Shown in pieces: positions 7,245 through 13,531 of a stretch of 15,789 bases of DNA. This DNA is from an uncultured Phycisphaerales bacterium (lineage in GTDB: Bacteria > Planctomycetota > Phycisphaerae > WQYP01). The DNA lies in contig CALCHA010000333.1 of the NCBI GenBank assembly GCA_937901265.1, forward strand, positions 1-15,789. Reading direction: 5' to 3'. Within the stretch, counting starts at the first letter, position 1. Every line of letters begins with the position of its first letter. A model generated the notes under the pieces. That model ran no database searches and was not told where the DNA came from. It saw only the letters and a list, made by a program, of their open reading frames with translations. Position numbers and translations under genes: made by a program.

Positions 7245-7250
7245 TACAAT
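7245..7250 (+). promoter_or_regulatory. Possible -10 box (TACAAT) of the glycosyltransferase gene
   Basis: TACAAT with a preceding TGAT lies 38 bases before the glycosyltransferase ATG, in the 79-base gap after the 747-aa gene. No good -35 box at 16-18 bases was seen; a T-rich stretch (TTTTCTTG, 7221-7228) is the nearest candidate. A similar TACAAT precedes dapB. Confidence 0.3.
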
Positions 7251-7282
7251 GGGCGGCCTGGCCACCTCCGGAGATTCACAAG

Positions 7283-8389
7283 ATGCCCGTCGCCCCCCTC
7301 GCCTCGCGCTCCATTTTCCCGGCCTCCATTTCGGCCCGTGCCGCCCACGACTGGTTCGACGCCACCCCGCTGCCGACCTTTTCCATGGTCGTCCCCATGT
7401 ACAACGAGGCCCAATCGGTCCAGGAACTTTACGAAGGCCTCACCCGCAACCTCCAGGCCCTCTGCACCCCCGACGCCGCCGGTCACGTCAAAACCTACGA
7501 GATCATCTTCATCAACGATGGCTCCAAGGATGACACCTACCCCCGGCTGCTGGCCCTGGCGCAGACAGACCCCCACCTCTTCGTCATCAACCTCCGCCGC
7601 AACTTCGGCCAGACGCCCGCGCTCGCCGCCGGCTTCGACCACGCCCGCGGGGACATCATCATCGCCATGGATGGCGACCTGCAGCACGACCCCGACGAGC
7701 TGCCCAAATTCATCGCCAAACTGGACGAAGGCTACGACGTCGTCTCCGGCTGGCGCGAAAAACGCGTCGATGGCTTCTTCCTCCGCCGCATCCCCTCCAA
7801 GCTCGCCAACACCCTCATCCGCAAAATCTCCAAGGTCGACATCCACGACTTCGGCACCACCTTCAAGGCCTACCGCCGCGACCTGCTCCAGCACATCACC
7901 CTCTATGGCGACAACCACCGCTTCATCCCGGCCCTGGCGTACATGGCGGGCGCCAGAATCGCCGAGGTGCCGATCAAGAACATCAATGCCCCCTATCGCC
8001 CCTCGAACTACGGCATCGGCCGCACCTTCCGGGTGCTGCTCGACCTGCTCACGATCAAGTTCCTCAATTCCTACCTGACCCGTCCCATTCACCTCTTCGG
8101 CAAGATGGGGCTGGCGTGCCTGGGGCTGGCGGGCCTCACAGGCGTTTTTCTCATCATCCGCAAATGCTTTGGCGTGGCCATCGCCACGGAGCACCCGCTG
8201 CTCATCCTTATCGCCTCGATGCTCTTCATGATGTCCTTCGTCTTTTTCTCGACGGGCCTCCTCGCTGAACTTATTTCGCGCGTTTACTTTGAATCCCAGC
8301 GCAAGGCGATCTACACCGTCCGCCACATCCACCACGCCAACACCACCTGGCAGGGCCACCCCGGCCGCCCGCTGATCCCCCGCGACTGA
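7283..8389 (+). CDS. Membrane-anchored family 2 glycosyltransferase (DPM1/GtrB/ArnC-like)
   Basis: This 368-aa protein probably transfers a sugar from a nucleotide sugar to a polyprenyl phosphate at the cytoplasmic face of the membrane. The GT-A fold motifs are present in order: VPMYNEA (37-43), INDGSKDDT (77-85), LRRNFGQTPALAAGFDHA, the metal-binding DGDLQHDPDELP (D130 and D132), SGWREKRVD, and the GTTFKAYRRD block. Two hydrophobic helices near 272-295 and 305-330 form the C-terminal anchor, as in bactoprenol glucosyltransferase (GtrB) and ArnC-type enzymes. Length fits that group, with about 30 extra residues at the N-terminus. The ATG is set by GGAG 9 bases upstream. The next gene starts 17 bases after its stop. 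Donor sugar and lipid acceptor cannot be read from the sequence. Confidence 0.9.
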   Translation: MPVAPLASRSIFPASISARAAHDWFDATPLPTFSMVVPMYNEAQSVQELYEGLTRNLQALCTPDAAGHVKTYEIIFINDGSKDDTYPRLLALAQTDPHLFVINLRRNFGQTPALAAGFDHARGDIIIAMDGDLQHDPDELPKFIAKLDEGYDVVSGWREKRVDGFFLRRIPSKLANTLIRKISKVDIHDFGTTFKAYRRDLLQHITLYGDNHRFIPALAYMAGARIAEVPIKNINAPYRPSNYGIGRTFRVLLDLLTIKFLNSYLTRPIHLFGKMGLACLGLAGLTGVFLIIRKCFGVAIATEHPLLILIASMLFMMSFVFFSTGLLAELISRVYFESQRKAIYTVRHIHHANTTWQGHPGRPLIPRD

Positions 8390-8406
8390 CCCCGCAGGAG
8401 CCACTC

Positions 8407-8646
8407 ATGGAACCCACCCCCGAACTGCTCGACGCCCTGTATCGCGACAAAGTAATCGCCGCGCGCCAACGCACCCCCGAGCAAAAGTTCCTTGCCGCCG
8501 GCGACATGTTCGTCAGCCTCATCGAACGTATGCGGATGGGGATTCGCATGCAGTCGCCCCAAGCCAACGAAGACGACGTGCAGCGCGAGCTTCACCGCCG
8601 CTTCGAGATCTCCCGCATCCTGGAGCACTCTCGTGAATCCCAATGA
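8407..8646 (+). CDS. Small protein paired with a nucleotidyltransferase
   Basis: This 79-aa protein is soluble, charged and mostly helical by composition, with no signal peptide or membrane segment. The start begins MEPTPELLDALYRDKV, followed by ARQRTPEQKFLAAGDMF and a C-terminal REL-HRRFEISRILE helix. An AGGAGCC site lies 7 bases before the ATG. The end of the gene overlaps the start of the nucleotidyltransferase gene by 14 bases in another frame, so the two are almost certainly translationally coupled. From memory, similar short proteins occur immediately upstream of nucleotidyltransferase genes in other bacteria, but no named family is claimed. It may be a partner, inhibitor or adaptor of the enzyme; an antitoxin role is only a hypothesis. 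Confidence 0.75.
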   Translation: MEPTPELLDALYRDKVIAARQRTPEQKFLAAGDMFVSLIERMRMGIRMQSPQANEDDVQRELHRRFEISRILEHSRESQ

Positions 8647-9199
8647 GATTGTCATCAAAGTCGCCGACGCGCTCGACGCCTGCGCCATTCCCTTCATGGT
8701 CGTCGGTTCATTTTCGAGCAACCTCTACGGCGTCGAGCGTACCACGAAAGACGTCGACATCGTCATGCAGCTCGAAGCGCAGTCCATGTCCCGGCTGATC
8801 GCCGCCCTGGGACCTGATTTCCGTGTTGATTCCCAGATGGGATTCGAGACCGTCACGATGACGTCACGCTACATCGCCAGCCACGTCGATCCCATTTTCA
8901 AAGTCGAACTATTTCTCTTGAGCGACGATCCCCATGATCATGCGCGATTTGCCCGTCGCCGATCCGAACAATTCGGTCCGCGCACGATGACTGTCGCCTC
9001 GGCCGAAGACGTGATCATCACCAAGTTGCGCTGGTCGAAAAACGGCCGCCGATCCAAAGACATTGACGACGTGCGAAATGTCCTGGCCGTCCAGGCTGGC
9101 AAGCTCGACATGCCCTACATCCGCGGCTGGTGCGACGCCCACAAAACGCGCGAGTTGTTGGAGGCAACGCTGGCAGCCCTGCCACCGCTGCCGCCCTGA
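8633..9199 (+). CDS. Nucleotidyltransferase of the DNA polymerase beta superfamily (AbiEii/DUF6036-like)
   Basis: This 188-aa protein has the minimal nucleotidyltransferase core. VVGSFSSNLYGVERTTKDVDIV contains G25-S26 and the paired carboxylates D40 and D42. The next acidic strand reads FKVELFL, so the third carboxylate position appears to be E92 where Asp is usual. A C-terminal helical part (KLRWSKNGRRSKDIDDVRNVLAVQ, then YIRGWCDAH) resembles soluble nucleotidyltransferases often annotated with AbiEii-type toxins. The GTG at 8633 is chosen because GGAG lies 7 bases upstream, and it overlaps the preceding 79-aa gene by 14 bases. Substrate (tRNA, protein or small molecule) is unknown. It could be the toxin-like half of a two-gene module, or a housekeeping enzyme; the sequence does not decide. 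Confidence 0.82.
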   Translation: MNPNEIVIKVADALDACAIPFMVVGSFSSNLYGVERTTKDVDIVMQLEAQSMSRLIAALGPDFRVDSQMGFETVTMTSRYIASHVDPIFKVELFLLSDDPHDHARFARRRSEQFGPRTMTVASAEDVIITKLRWSKNGRRSKDIDDVRNVLAVQAGKLDMPYIRGWCDAHKTRELLEATLAALPPLPP

Positions 9200-9289
9200 A
9201 GGGAAGCCCGACGAACTGACCCGAATAAGGTGGTGGGATGCTCCTTACCCTTTCCGTCGCCTTTTTTATAGGCGGTTGCCACGCTGGCC

Positions 9290-9295
9290 GATAAT
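9290..9295 (+). promoter_or_regulatory. Possible -10 box (GATAAT) of murA
   Basis: GATAAT lies in the 149-base gap before murA, 53 bases from the ATG. No convincing -35 box is at the standard distance; TTTATA at 9265-9270 is the nearest AT-rich element. The call is from the sequence alone. Confidence 0.25.
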
Positions 9296-9348
9296 CACCC
9301 CGGCGACTGAGTTCGCATGGCTTATTTCTGCATGGAGGCACCGGCACA

Positions 9349-10629
9349 ATGGATTCTCTCATCATCGAAGGTGGTTCGCGATTGCGCGGGTCGCTGCGCG
9401 TCAATGGTTCCAAAAACGCCGCACTCCCCCTGATGGCTGCCGCCCTGCTGGCCGATGGGCCTTCCCTGTTCAAGGACGTCCCCAACCTTTCGGACATCCA
9501 GCACCAGATCAACCTGCTCCGCGAGCTGGGCTGCGTCGTCGAGCGCCAGGCCGACGGCGATCTCCTGATCAACGTCACCGACGAAAAGAACTCTCACGCC
9601 CGCTACGACCTCGTGCGCAAGATGCGCGCGAGCATCTGCGTGCTCGGGCCCCTCCTGGCCAAGCGCGGGTATGCCCGCGTCTCGATGCCCGGCGGCTGTG
9701 CCATTGGCGATCGCCCCGTGGACATCCACCTGCGCGGCCTCGAAGCCCTCGGGGCCCACATCGAACTCGACGGCGGCGACATCATCGTCAAAGCGGACAA
9801 GCTCGTGGGCGCTGAGATTTTCCTCGGCGGCAACTTCGGCTCCACCGTCCTGGGCACCGCCAACGTCATGTCCGCCGCGGCGCTCGCCAAGGGAACCACC
9901 ATGATCGAGTGCGCCGCCTGCGAGCCCGAGATCGTCGACGTCGCCAATTACCTCAACGCCATGGGGGCGAAGATCACCGGCGCGGGCACGCCCCGCATCG
10001 TCATCGAGGGGGTCCCGACGCTTCACGGCACGAGCCACACCGTCATCCCCGATCGCATCGAGGCCGGCACCTTCATGGTCGCCGCCGCCATCACCAATGG
10101 CGAAGTCCACATCGACAACTGCCGCCTCGACCACCTCATGGCCGCCGTCGACAAGCTGCGCAACATCGGCGTCATCGTCGACAAGGACAAGGGGGGCTGC
10201 ACCGTCGCATCCGTCCGCCGCCTCGAAGCCTCCACCTTCACCACCCAGCCCCACCCCGGCTTTCCGACCGATCTCCAGGCGCAGTTCATGGCCCTTTTGT
10301 CGATCGCGGACGGCAACTCCGTCGTCACCGAAAAAATCTTCCCCGACCGCTTCCTGCACGTCGCCGAACTCGCGCGCCTCGGCGCCCGCCTCCACAAAGA
10401 AGGCTCCACCGTCATCATCCAGGGACAAAAACGCCTCACCGGTGCCCCCGTCATGGCCTCGGACCTGCGGGCTTCCGCGGCGCTCGTGCTCGCTGCTCTC
10501 GCCGCCAAGGGCACCACCACCGTCATGCGCGTCTACCACATCGACCGCGGCTATGAACGCATCGAAAACCGCCTCAACGCCATCGGCGCCACCATTAAAC
10601 GCGTCAATCAGGAAGAGCTGGACCTGTAA
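9349..10629 (+). CDS. murA: UDP-N-acetylglucosamine 1-carboxyvinyltransferase MurA
   Basis: MurA makes the first committed peptidoglycan step in the cytoplasm, moving enolpyruvate from phosphoenolpyruvate to UDP-GlcNAc. The 426-aa length is normal. It has NGSKNAALP with K22 at the N-terminus, the loop PGGCAIGDRPVDIHLRGLEALGA with catalytic Cys117 (E. coli Cys115), FLGGNFGSTVLGTANVMSAA, FPTDLQAQFMA carrying the catalytic Asp, and the late DLRASAALVLAALAA with the conserved Arg. Cys rather than Asp at the loop predicts a fosfomycin-sensitive type. The ATG is set by GGAGG at 9334-9338, 10 bases upstream. dapB follows 67 bases later, a gap that contains its own TACAAT box, so the two may be transcribed separately. 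Both support wall synthesis, which fits a peptidoglycan-containing planctomycete. Confidence 0.97.
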   Translation: MDSLIIEGGSRLRGSLRVNGSKNAALPLMAAALLADGPSLFKDVPNLSDIQHQINLLRELGCVVERQADGDLLINVTDEKNSHARYDLVRKMRASICVLGPLLAKRGYARVSMPGGCAIGDRPVDIHLRGLEALGAHIELDGGDIIVKADKLVGAEIFLGGNFGSTVLGTANVMSAAALAKGTTMIECAACEPEIVDVANYLNAMGAKITGAGTPRIVIEGVPTLHGTSHTVIPDRIEAGTFMVAAAITNGEVHIDNCRLDHLMAAVDKLRNIGVIVDKDKGGCTVASVRRLEASTFTTQPHPGFPTDLQAQFMALLSIADGNSVVTEKIFPDRFLHVAELARLGARLHKEGSTVIIQGQKRLTGAPVMASDLRASAALVLAALAAKGTTTVMRVYHIDRGYERIENRLNAIGATIKRVNQEELDL

Positions 10630-10647
10630 GAGCGCCAGGCCCTCGGC

Positions 10648-10653
10648 TACAAT
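10648..10653 (+). promoter_or_regulatory. Possible -10 box (TACAAT) of dapB
   Basis: TACAAT in the context GGCTACAATCGGCTCC lies 44 bases before the dapB ATG and 18 bases after the murA stop. It matches the box before the glycosyltransferase gene (ATTACAATGGGCGGCC), including a GC-rich segment after it. No strong -35 box was seen. Confidence 0.3.
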
Positions 10654-10696
10654 CGGCTCCTTTCGTCCCGCAAGCCGTCCCGTCAGGAGCCAGCCC

Positions 10697-11497
10697 ATGC
10701 CTTCCATCACCCTCGCCATCTCCGGTGCCGCCGGCCGCATGGGCAGACGCCTCATCGCCCTGGCCGCGGAGCAGCCCGACCTGTTCACGCTCGCCGCGGC
10801 GCTCGATGCGCCCCATTCACCTTCACAAAACCTCGATGCCGGCACCGTGGCGGGCGTCGCGCCGCTGGGCGTCCCCATCAGCGCGCAGTTGCAGACCACC
10901 CCGCAGGTGGCCATCGACTTCTCCGCGCCGGCCGCCACCCGTACGCTCCTGGCGCAGTGCGTCGCACGGAAAATCGCCATGGTCATCGGCACCACCGGCC
11001 TGACCGCGGACGATCAAAAAGCCATCGACGACGCCGCGAAATCCATCGCCATCCTGCAGGCCACCAACACCGGCGTCGGCGTCAACGTCCTGCTCGGCCT
11101 GGTCGCCCAGGCCGCCCGGCAACTGGGCGACGCCTACGACATTGAAATCATCGAGGCCCACCACAACCTGAAAAAAGATGCCCCCTCCGGCACCGCCCTG
11201 TCCCTCGCCGAGGCCGCCGCGACCGCCACCGGCCGGGATATCGATTCGGCCCTGGTTCACGGGCGCCAGGGGCACGACGCCCTGCGGAAAAAGGGCACCA
11301 TCGGCATGCACGCGGTGCGCATGGGCGACGTCGTCGGCGAGCACACCGTCTATTTCGCCACCAGCGGCGAACGCATCGAACTGCGCCACGTTGCCACCAA
11401 CCGCGACACCTTCGCCCGCGGAGCCCTCCGCGCAGCCGCGTTTGTCGCCCGCAAAACGCCCGGCCGCTACACCATGCGCGACGTCCTGGGGCTGTAA
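10697..11497 (+). CDS. dapB: 4-hydroxy-tetrahydrodipicolinate reductase DapB
   Basis: DapB performs the NAD(P)H-dependent reduction that gives tetrahydrodipicolinate in the lysine and meso-diaminopimelate pathway. The 266-aa length is typical. It has the dinucleotide-binding SGAAGRMGRR (G10, G13, G16), VIGTTGL (G98-TT-G101), and the family signature EAHHNLKKDAPSGTAL with H155, H156 and K159 at the catalytic positions. The late SGERIELRHVATNRDTFARGALRAA block is the usual substrate and tetramerisation region. The ATG at 10697 has AGGAG 7 bases upstream. An ORF open much further upstream in this frame is antisense-like overlap with murA and was not used. Its product feeds peptidoglycan cross-bridge synthesis alongside the neighbouring murA. 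Confidence 0.97.
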   Translation: MPSITLAISGAAGRMGRRLIALAAEQPDLFTLAAALDAPHSPSQNLDAGTVAGVAPLGVPISAQLQTTPQVAIDFSAPAATRTLLAQCVARKIAMVIGTTGLTADDQKAIDDAAKSIAILQATNTGVGVNVLLGLVAQAARQLGDAYDIEIIEAHHNLKKDAPSGTALSLAEAAATATGRDIDSALVHGRQGHDALRKKGTIGMHAVRMGDVVGEHTVYFATSGERIELRHVATNRDTFARGALRAAAFVARKTPGRYTMRDVLGL

Positions 11498-11522
11498 GGG
11501 AGGATCAGGGCTTTGGGCTGGG

Positions 11523-11613
11523 GGCCCCGGCAGGGGCCGGAGAATTTAGCCCACGGCGCAGCCGTGGGACCGCAGGGAACGTGTACGCAGGGAGCCCCGG
11601 CAGGGGCGCAAGA
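11523..11613 (+). repeat. Left REP-like array (three palindromes)
   Basis: The outer hairpin at 11523-11543 has core GCCCCGGCAGGGGC and a degenerate flank (17 of 21 bases like the inner copy). The middle hairpin at 11547-11568 has CCCACGGC paired with GCCGTGGG around GCA, preceded by TAG. The inner hairpin at 11593-11613 has the same core followed by GCAAGA. The array fills most of the 135-base gap between dapB and the transposase, and could also act as a 3' stem for either transcript. Confidence 0.8.
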
Positions 11614-11632
11614 GGAGGTTCTGTCGGCGGCA

Positions 11633-12082
11633 TCAATCGAATACGAACCGATCGTCGTATTCCACCTCGTGGCGTTTGAGGAACTCGAGGTATTCCTCTT
11701 GAAACGAGATGCGGCGGTGGTGGTCCTCCTGTCTGGCGATGTAGGCGCGGACCGCCGGGATGCCGCTCTTGCTGACGGTAAAGGCGGCGTAGCCGGTCTG
11801 CCAGGCGAAGTCGGGCAGCGAGAAAGTGTCTTTGATCCAGCCGGAGGAATCCGCCTTCAGCTCGCGGAGAAAATCAGCGATCGAGAGCTTGGAGGGGAGC
11901 GTGGTGAGGATATGGAGGTGATCTCCGGGACCATTGATAAGTAGCGCGGTGCCGTCCATGGTGCGGATCATGCCGCCCATGTAAGCGAACAATCTCGGTT
12001 TGATGTCCGGGGTGAGGAAGGGTTGGCGCTGCTTGGTGGAGAAGATGATATGGAAGTGGAGGGCGGTGAAACTGTGGGCCAT
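11633..12082 (-). CDS. REP-associated tyrosine transposase (RAYT, IS200/TnpA-like Y1 HUH protein)
   Basis: This 149-aa protein is a single-domain Y1 transposase that nicks single-stranded DNA through a tyrosine. The N-terminus HFHIIFSTKQRQPFL is the family opening. The HUH motif is H55-L56-H57 in GDHLHIL. WQTGYAAFTVSKSGIPAVRAYI contains the probable nucleophile Y114, followed by ARQEDHH. The reading frame is intact and of normal length, so it is likely functional. The ATG is set by AAGGAG at 12089-12094, 6 bases upstream; this site touches the inner edge of the right repeat array. Its inverted palindrome arrays on both sides mark it as a RAYT managing REP-like elements rather than a classic insertion sequence. 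Confidence 0.93.
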   Translation of the reverse strand: MAHSFTALHFHIIFSTKQRQPFLTPDIKPRLFAYMGGMIRTMDGTALLINGPGDHLHILTTLPSKLSIADFLRELKADSSGWIKDTFSLPDFAWQTGYAAFTVSKSGIPAVRAYIARQEDHHRRISFQEEYLEFLKRHEVEYDDRFVFD

Positions 12083-12093
12083 TGGCGACTCCT

Positions 12094-12181
12094 TCTTGCG
12101 CCCCTGCCGGGGCTTGTTGCGTCTCCATCATCGATACCCACGGCTGCGCCGTAGGCTACATTCTTGCGCCCCTGCCGGGGC
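12094..12181 (-). repeat. Right REP-like array (three palindromes)
   Basis: The inner copy at 12094-12114 is the exact reverse complement of the inner left copy (core GCCCCTGCCGGGGC). The middle hairpin at 12137-12158 matches the left middle hairpin in reverse with one difference (CCCACGGC against GCCGTAGG). The outer copy at 12162-12181 repeats 20 bases of the inner one in the same direction. The array sits between the transposase ribosome-binding site and the tgt stop codon. Confidence 0.8.
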
Positions 12182-12183
12182 GG

Positions 12184-13389
12184 CTATTCCTCCACGATCT
12201 CGTTCTTTGGCGCCACGAGGCTCTGCAGGCGCTCCTCCCGGATCGCTGCGCGGATATCCGCCATCCATCGCTGGAAGAACCGCAGGTTGTGAATCGACAC
12301 CAGCGTCGGGCCAAGCATCTCTTCGACATTGAATAGATGGCGAAGATAGCCGCGGGAGAAGTTCCGGCAGCAATAGCAGTCACACCCCTCCTCCAGAGGC
12401 CCGTTGTCGAGGGCGTACCTGGCGTTTTTCAGCCGCCGGGTCCCCTGATAGGTAAACGCCAGGCCATTCCGCCCGTTCCGCGTGGGCAACACGCAATCGA
12501 ACATGTCGACGCCCCGTTTCACCGCTTCGAGAATGTCTTTCGCATAGCCCACGCCCATCAGGTACCGCGGCTTGTTTTCCGGAAGCAGCGGGGCGGTGTG
12601 CTCGATCGTGGCAACCATCCGTTCGTGACCTTCGCCCACCGCCAGGCCGCCGAGGGCGTAGCCCGGGAGGTCGAGGGCGGCGAGCGTCCTGGCCGAATGC
12701 GCCCGGGCGTCGAGGTCGGTGCCTCCCTGAACGATGCCGAAGAGGGCCTGGGGGGCGAATTCTGAATTCTGAATTCTGAATGCTGAAAGAGGGCCATCCG
12801 GTGGGGAGGAGGGCAGCAGGAGGGAGGGGTCCTGGGTGAATCTTTCGTGTGCTTCTTTGCAGCGCTGGGCCCAGCGGTGGGTGCGGTCCAGCGATTCGCG
12901 AAGGCGGGCAGCGTCGCAGTTGGCCGGCGGGCAGTCGTCGAAGGCCATGACGATGTCGGCACCCAGCAGGTGCTGGGTTCGGATGGACTCTTCGGGGGAC
13001 AGCCGGATGAGCTGGCCGTCGATGTGCGATTTGAAAGTGACCCCGTCGGCATCGCCGGTTTCGAAAACCCGGAGGTCGGACAGCGAAAATACCTGGTAGC
13101 CGCCCGAATCCGTGAGCATCGGCCCGCCCCACCCGGAGAAGCGCTGCAGACCGCCCAGGGCACGCACGGTCTCCGGCCCCGGGCGCAGCAGCAGGTGGTA
13201 GGTGTTCCCCAGAATGCACTGGCAGCCACAGTCGCGGGCCTGTGCGGGGGTGACCCCTTTGAGCGACCCGCGCGTCCCCACCGCCATAAAGGCGGGCGTG
13301 TCGAAGGGCCCATGGGCAGTGGTGAGGGTGCCCACCCGGGCGCTGGAGGTAGGGTCGCGGTGCTGGATGGAGAAGGAAAGTGCGGGCAT
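12184..13389 (-). CDS. tgt: tRNA-guanine transglycosylase Tgt
   Basis: Tgt exchanges guanine-34 for preQ1 in tRNAs with GUN anticodons during queuosine synthesis. The 401-aa protein has LGNTYHLLLRPG, LTDSGGYQVFS with D94, QALFGIVQGG, ALGGLAVGE, the GVDMFDCVLPTRNGRNG block with D295 as the expected nucleophile, and a zinc site C-x-C-x2-C (CDCYCC) with a later His in SIHN. It is longer than typical 370-385-aa bacterial Tgt because of a segment of roughly 20-25 residues between the EAHERF helix and QALFGIVQGG, partly encoded by a 7-bp repeat. The ATG at 13389 has AGGA upstream. It is divergent from yajC, whereas tgt, yajC and secD are often collinear. All catalytic motifs are intact, so activity is expected. 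Confidence 0.96.
   Translation of the reverse strand: MPALSFSIQHRDPTSSARVGTLTTAHGPFDTPAFMAVGTRGSLKGVTPAQARDCGCQCILGNTYHLLLRPGPETVRALGGLQRFSGWGGPMLTDSGGYQVFSLSDLRVFETGDADGVTFKSHIDGQLIRLSPEESIRTQHLLGADIVMAFDDCPPANCDAARLRESLDRTHRWAQRCKEAHERFTQDPSLLLPSSPPDGPLSAFRIQNSEFAPQALFGIVQGGTDLDARAHSARTLAALDLPGYALGGLAVGEGHERMVATIEHTAPLLPENKPRYLMGVGYAKDILEAVKRGVDMFDCVLPTRNGRNGLAFTYQGTRRLKNARYALDNGPLEEGCDCYCCRNFSRGYLRHLFNVEEMLGPTLVSIHNLRFFQRWMADIRAAIREERLQSLVAPKNEIVEE
12757..12787 (-). repeat. 7-bp tandem repeat inserted in frame in tgt
   Basis: On the plus strand the unit GAATTCT occurs three times, then GAATGCT, then GAA. On the coding strand it is read as FRIQNSEF, a segment absent from the conserved Tgt fold and just before QALFGIVQGG. 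The AT-rich unit stands out against the GC-rich gene, suggesting insertion or slippage growth in a tolerated surface loop. Confidence 0.85.
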
Positions 13390-13531
13390 GGAGGTTCCTG
13401 CAAGTGACTGCGGCTGGACTTTCGGGGGAACGCTTGGGACAATGACGGGTCTACCAAGAGTTTAACACATGCGCAGCAACCCTGGCGGCGTGGGATCGCC
13501 GGGATGGGCTGATTCATTAAAGGACGTGCGA

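Larger units (their letters stand above)
11523..12181. mobile_element. REP/RAYT island: transposase gene inside mirror-image palindrome arrays
   Basis: A RAYT-type transposase (minus strand) is bracketed by two arrays in inverted orientation. Each array has the order hairpin 1, hairpin 2, hairpin 1. On both sides the outer hairpin 1 and hairpin 2 are separated by 3 bases. Hairpin 2 and the inner hairpin 1 are separated by 24 bases on the left and 22 on the right. The inner copies are exact 21-bp inverted repeats. The outer right copy ends 2 bases from the tgt stop. This is a REP-tyrosine-transposase arrangement, not a standard insertion sequence with target-site duplications. Confidence 0.75.

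Noticed and set aside
9209..9267. Possible terminator after the nucleotidyltransferase (TAAGG/CCTTA, CGACG/CGTCG, then six T)
   Set aside because: The stems are only 5 bp each with large internal loops, so a stable hairpin before the T-run is not convincing.
9322..10995. A 557-residue open frame antisense to murA and dapB
   Set aside because: Both plus-strand genes are certain from catalytic motifs. The antisense frame spans two unrelated genes and has no domain.
11523..12181. CRISPR array or standard insertion sequence at the repeat island
   Set aside because: The repeats are palindromic, few and in inverted arrays without regular spacers. No target-site duplication was seen, so REP/RAYT fits better.
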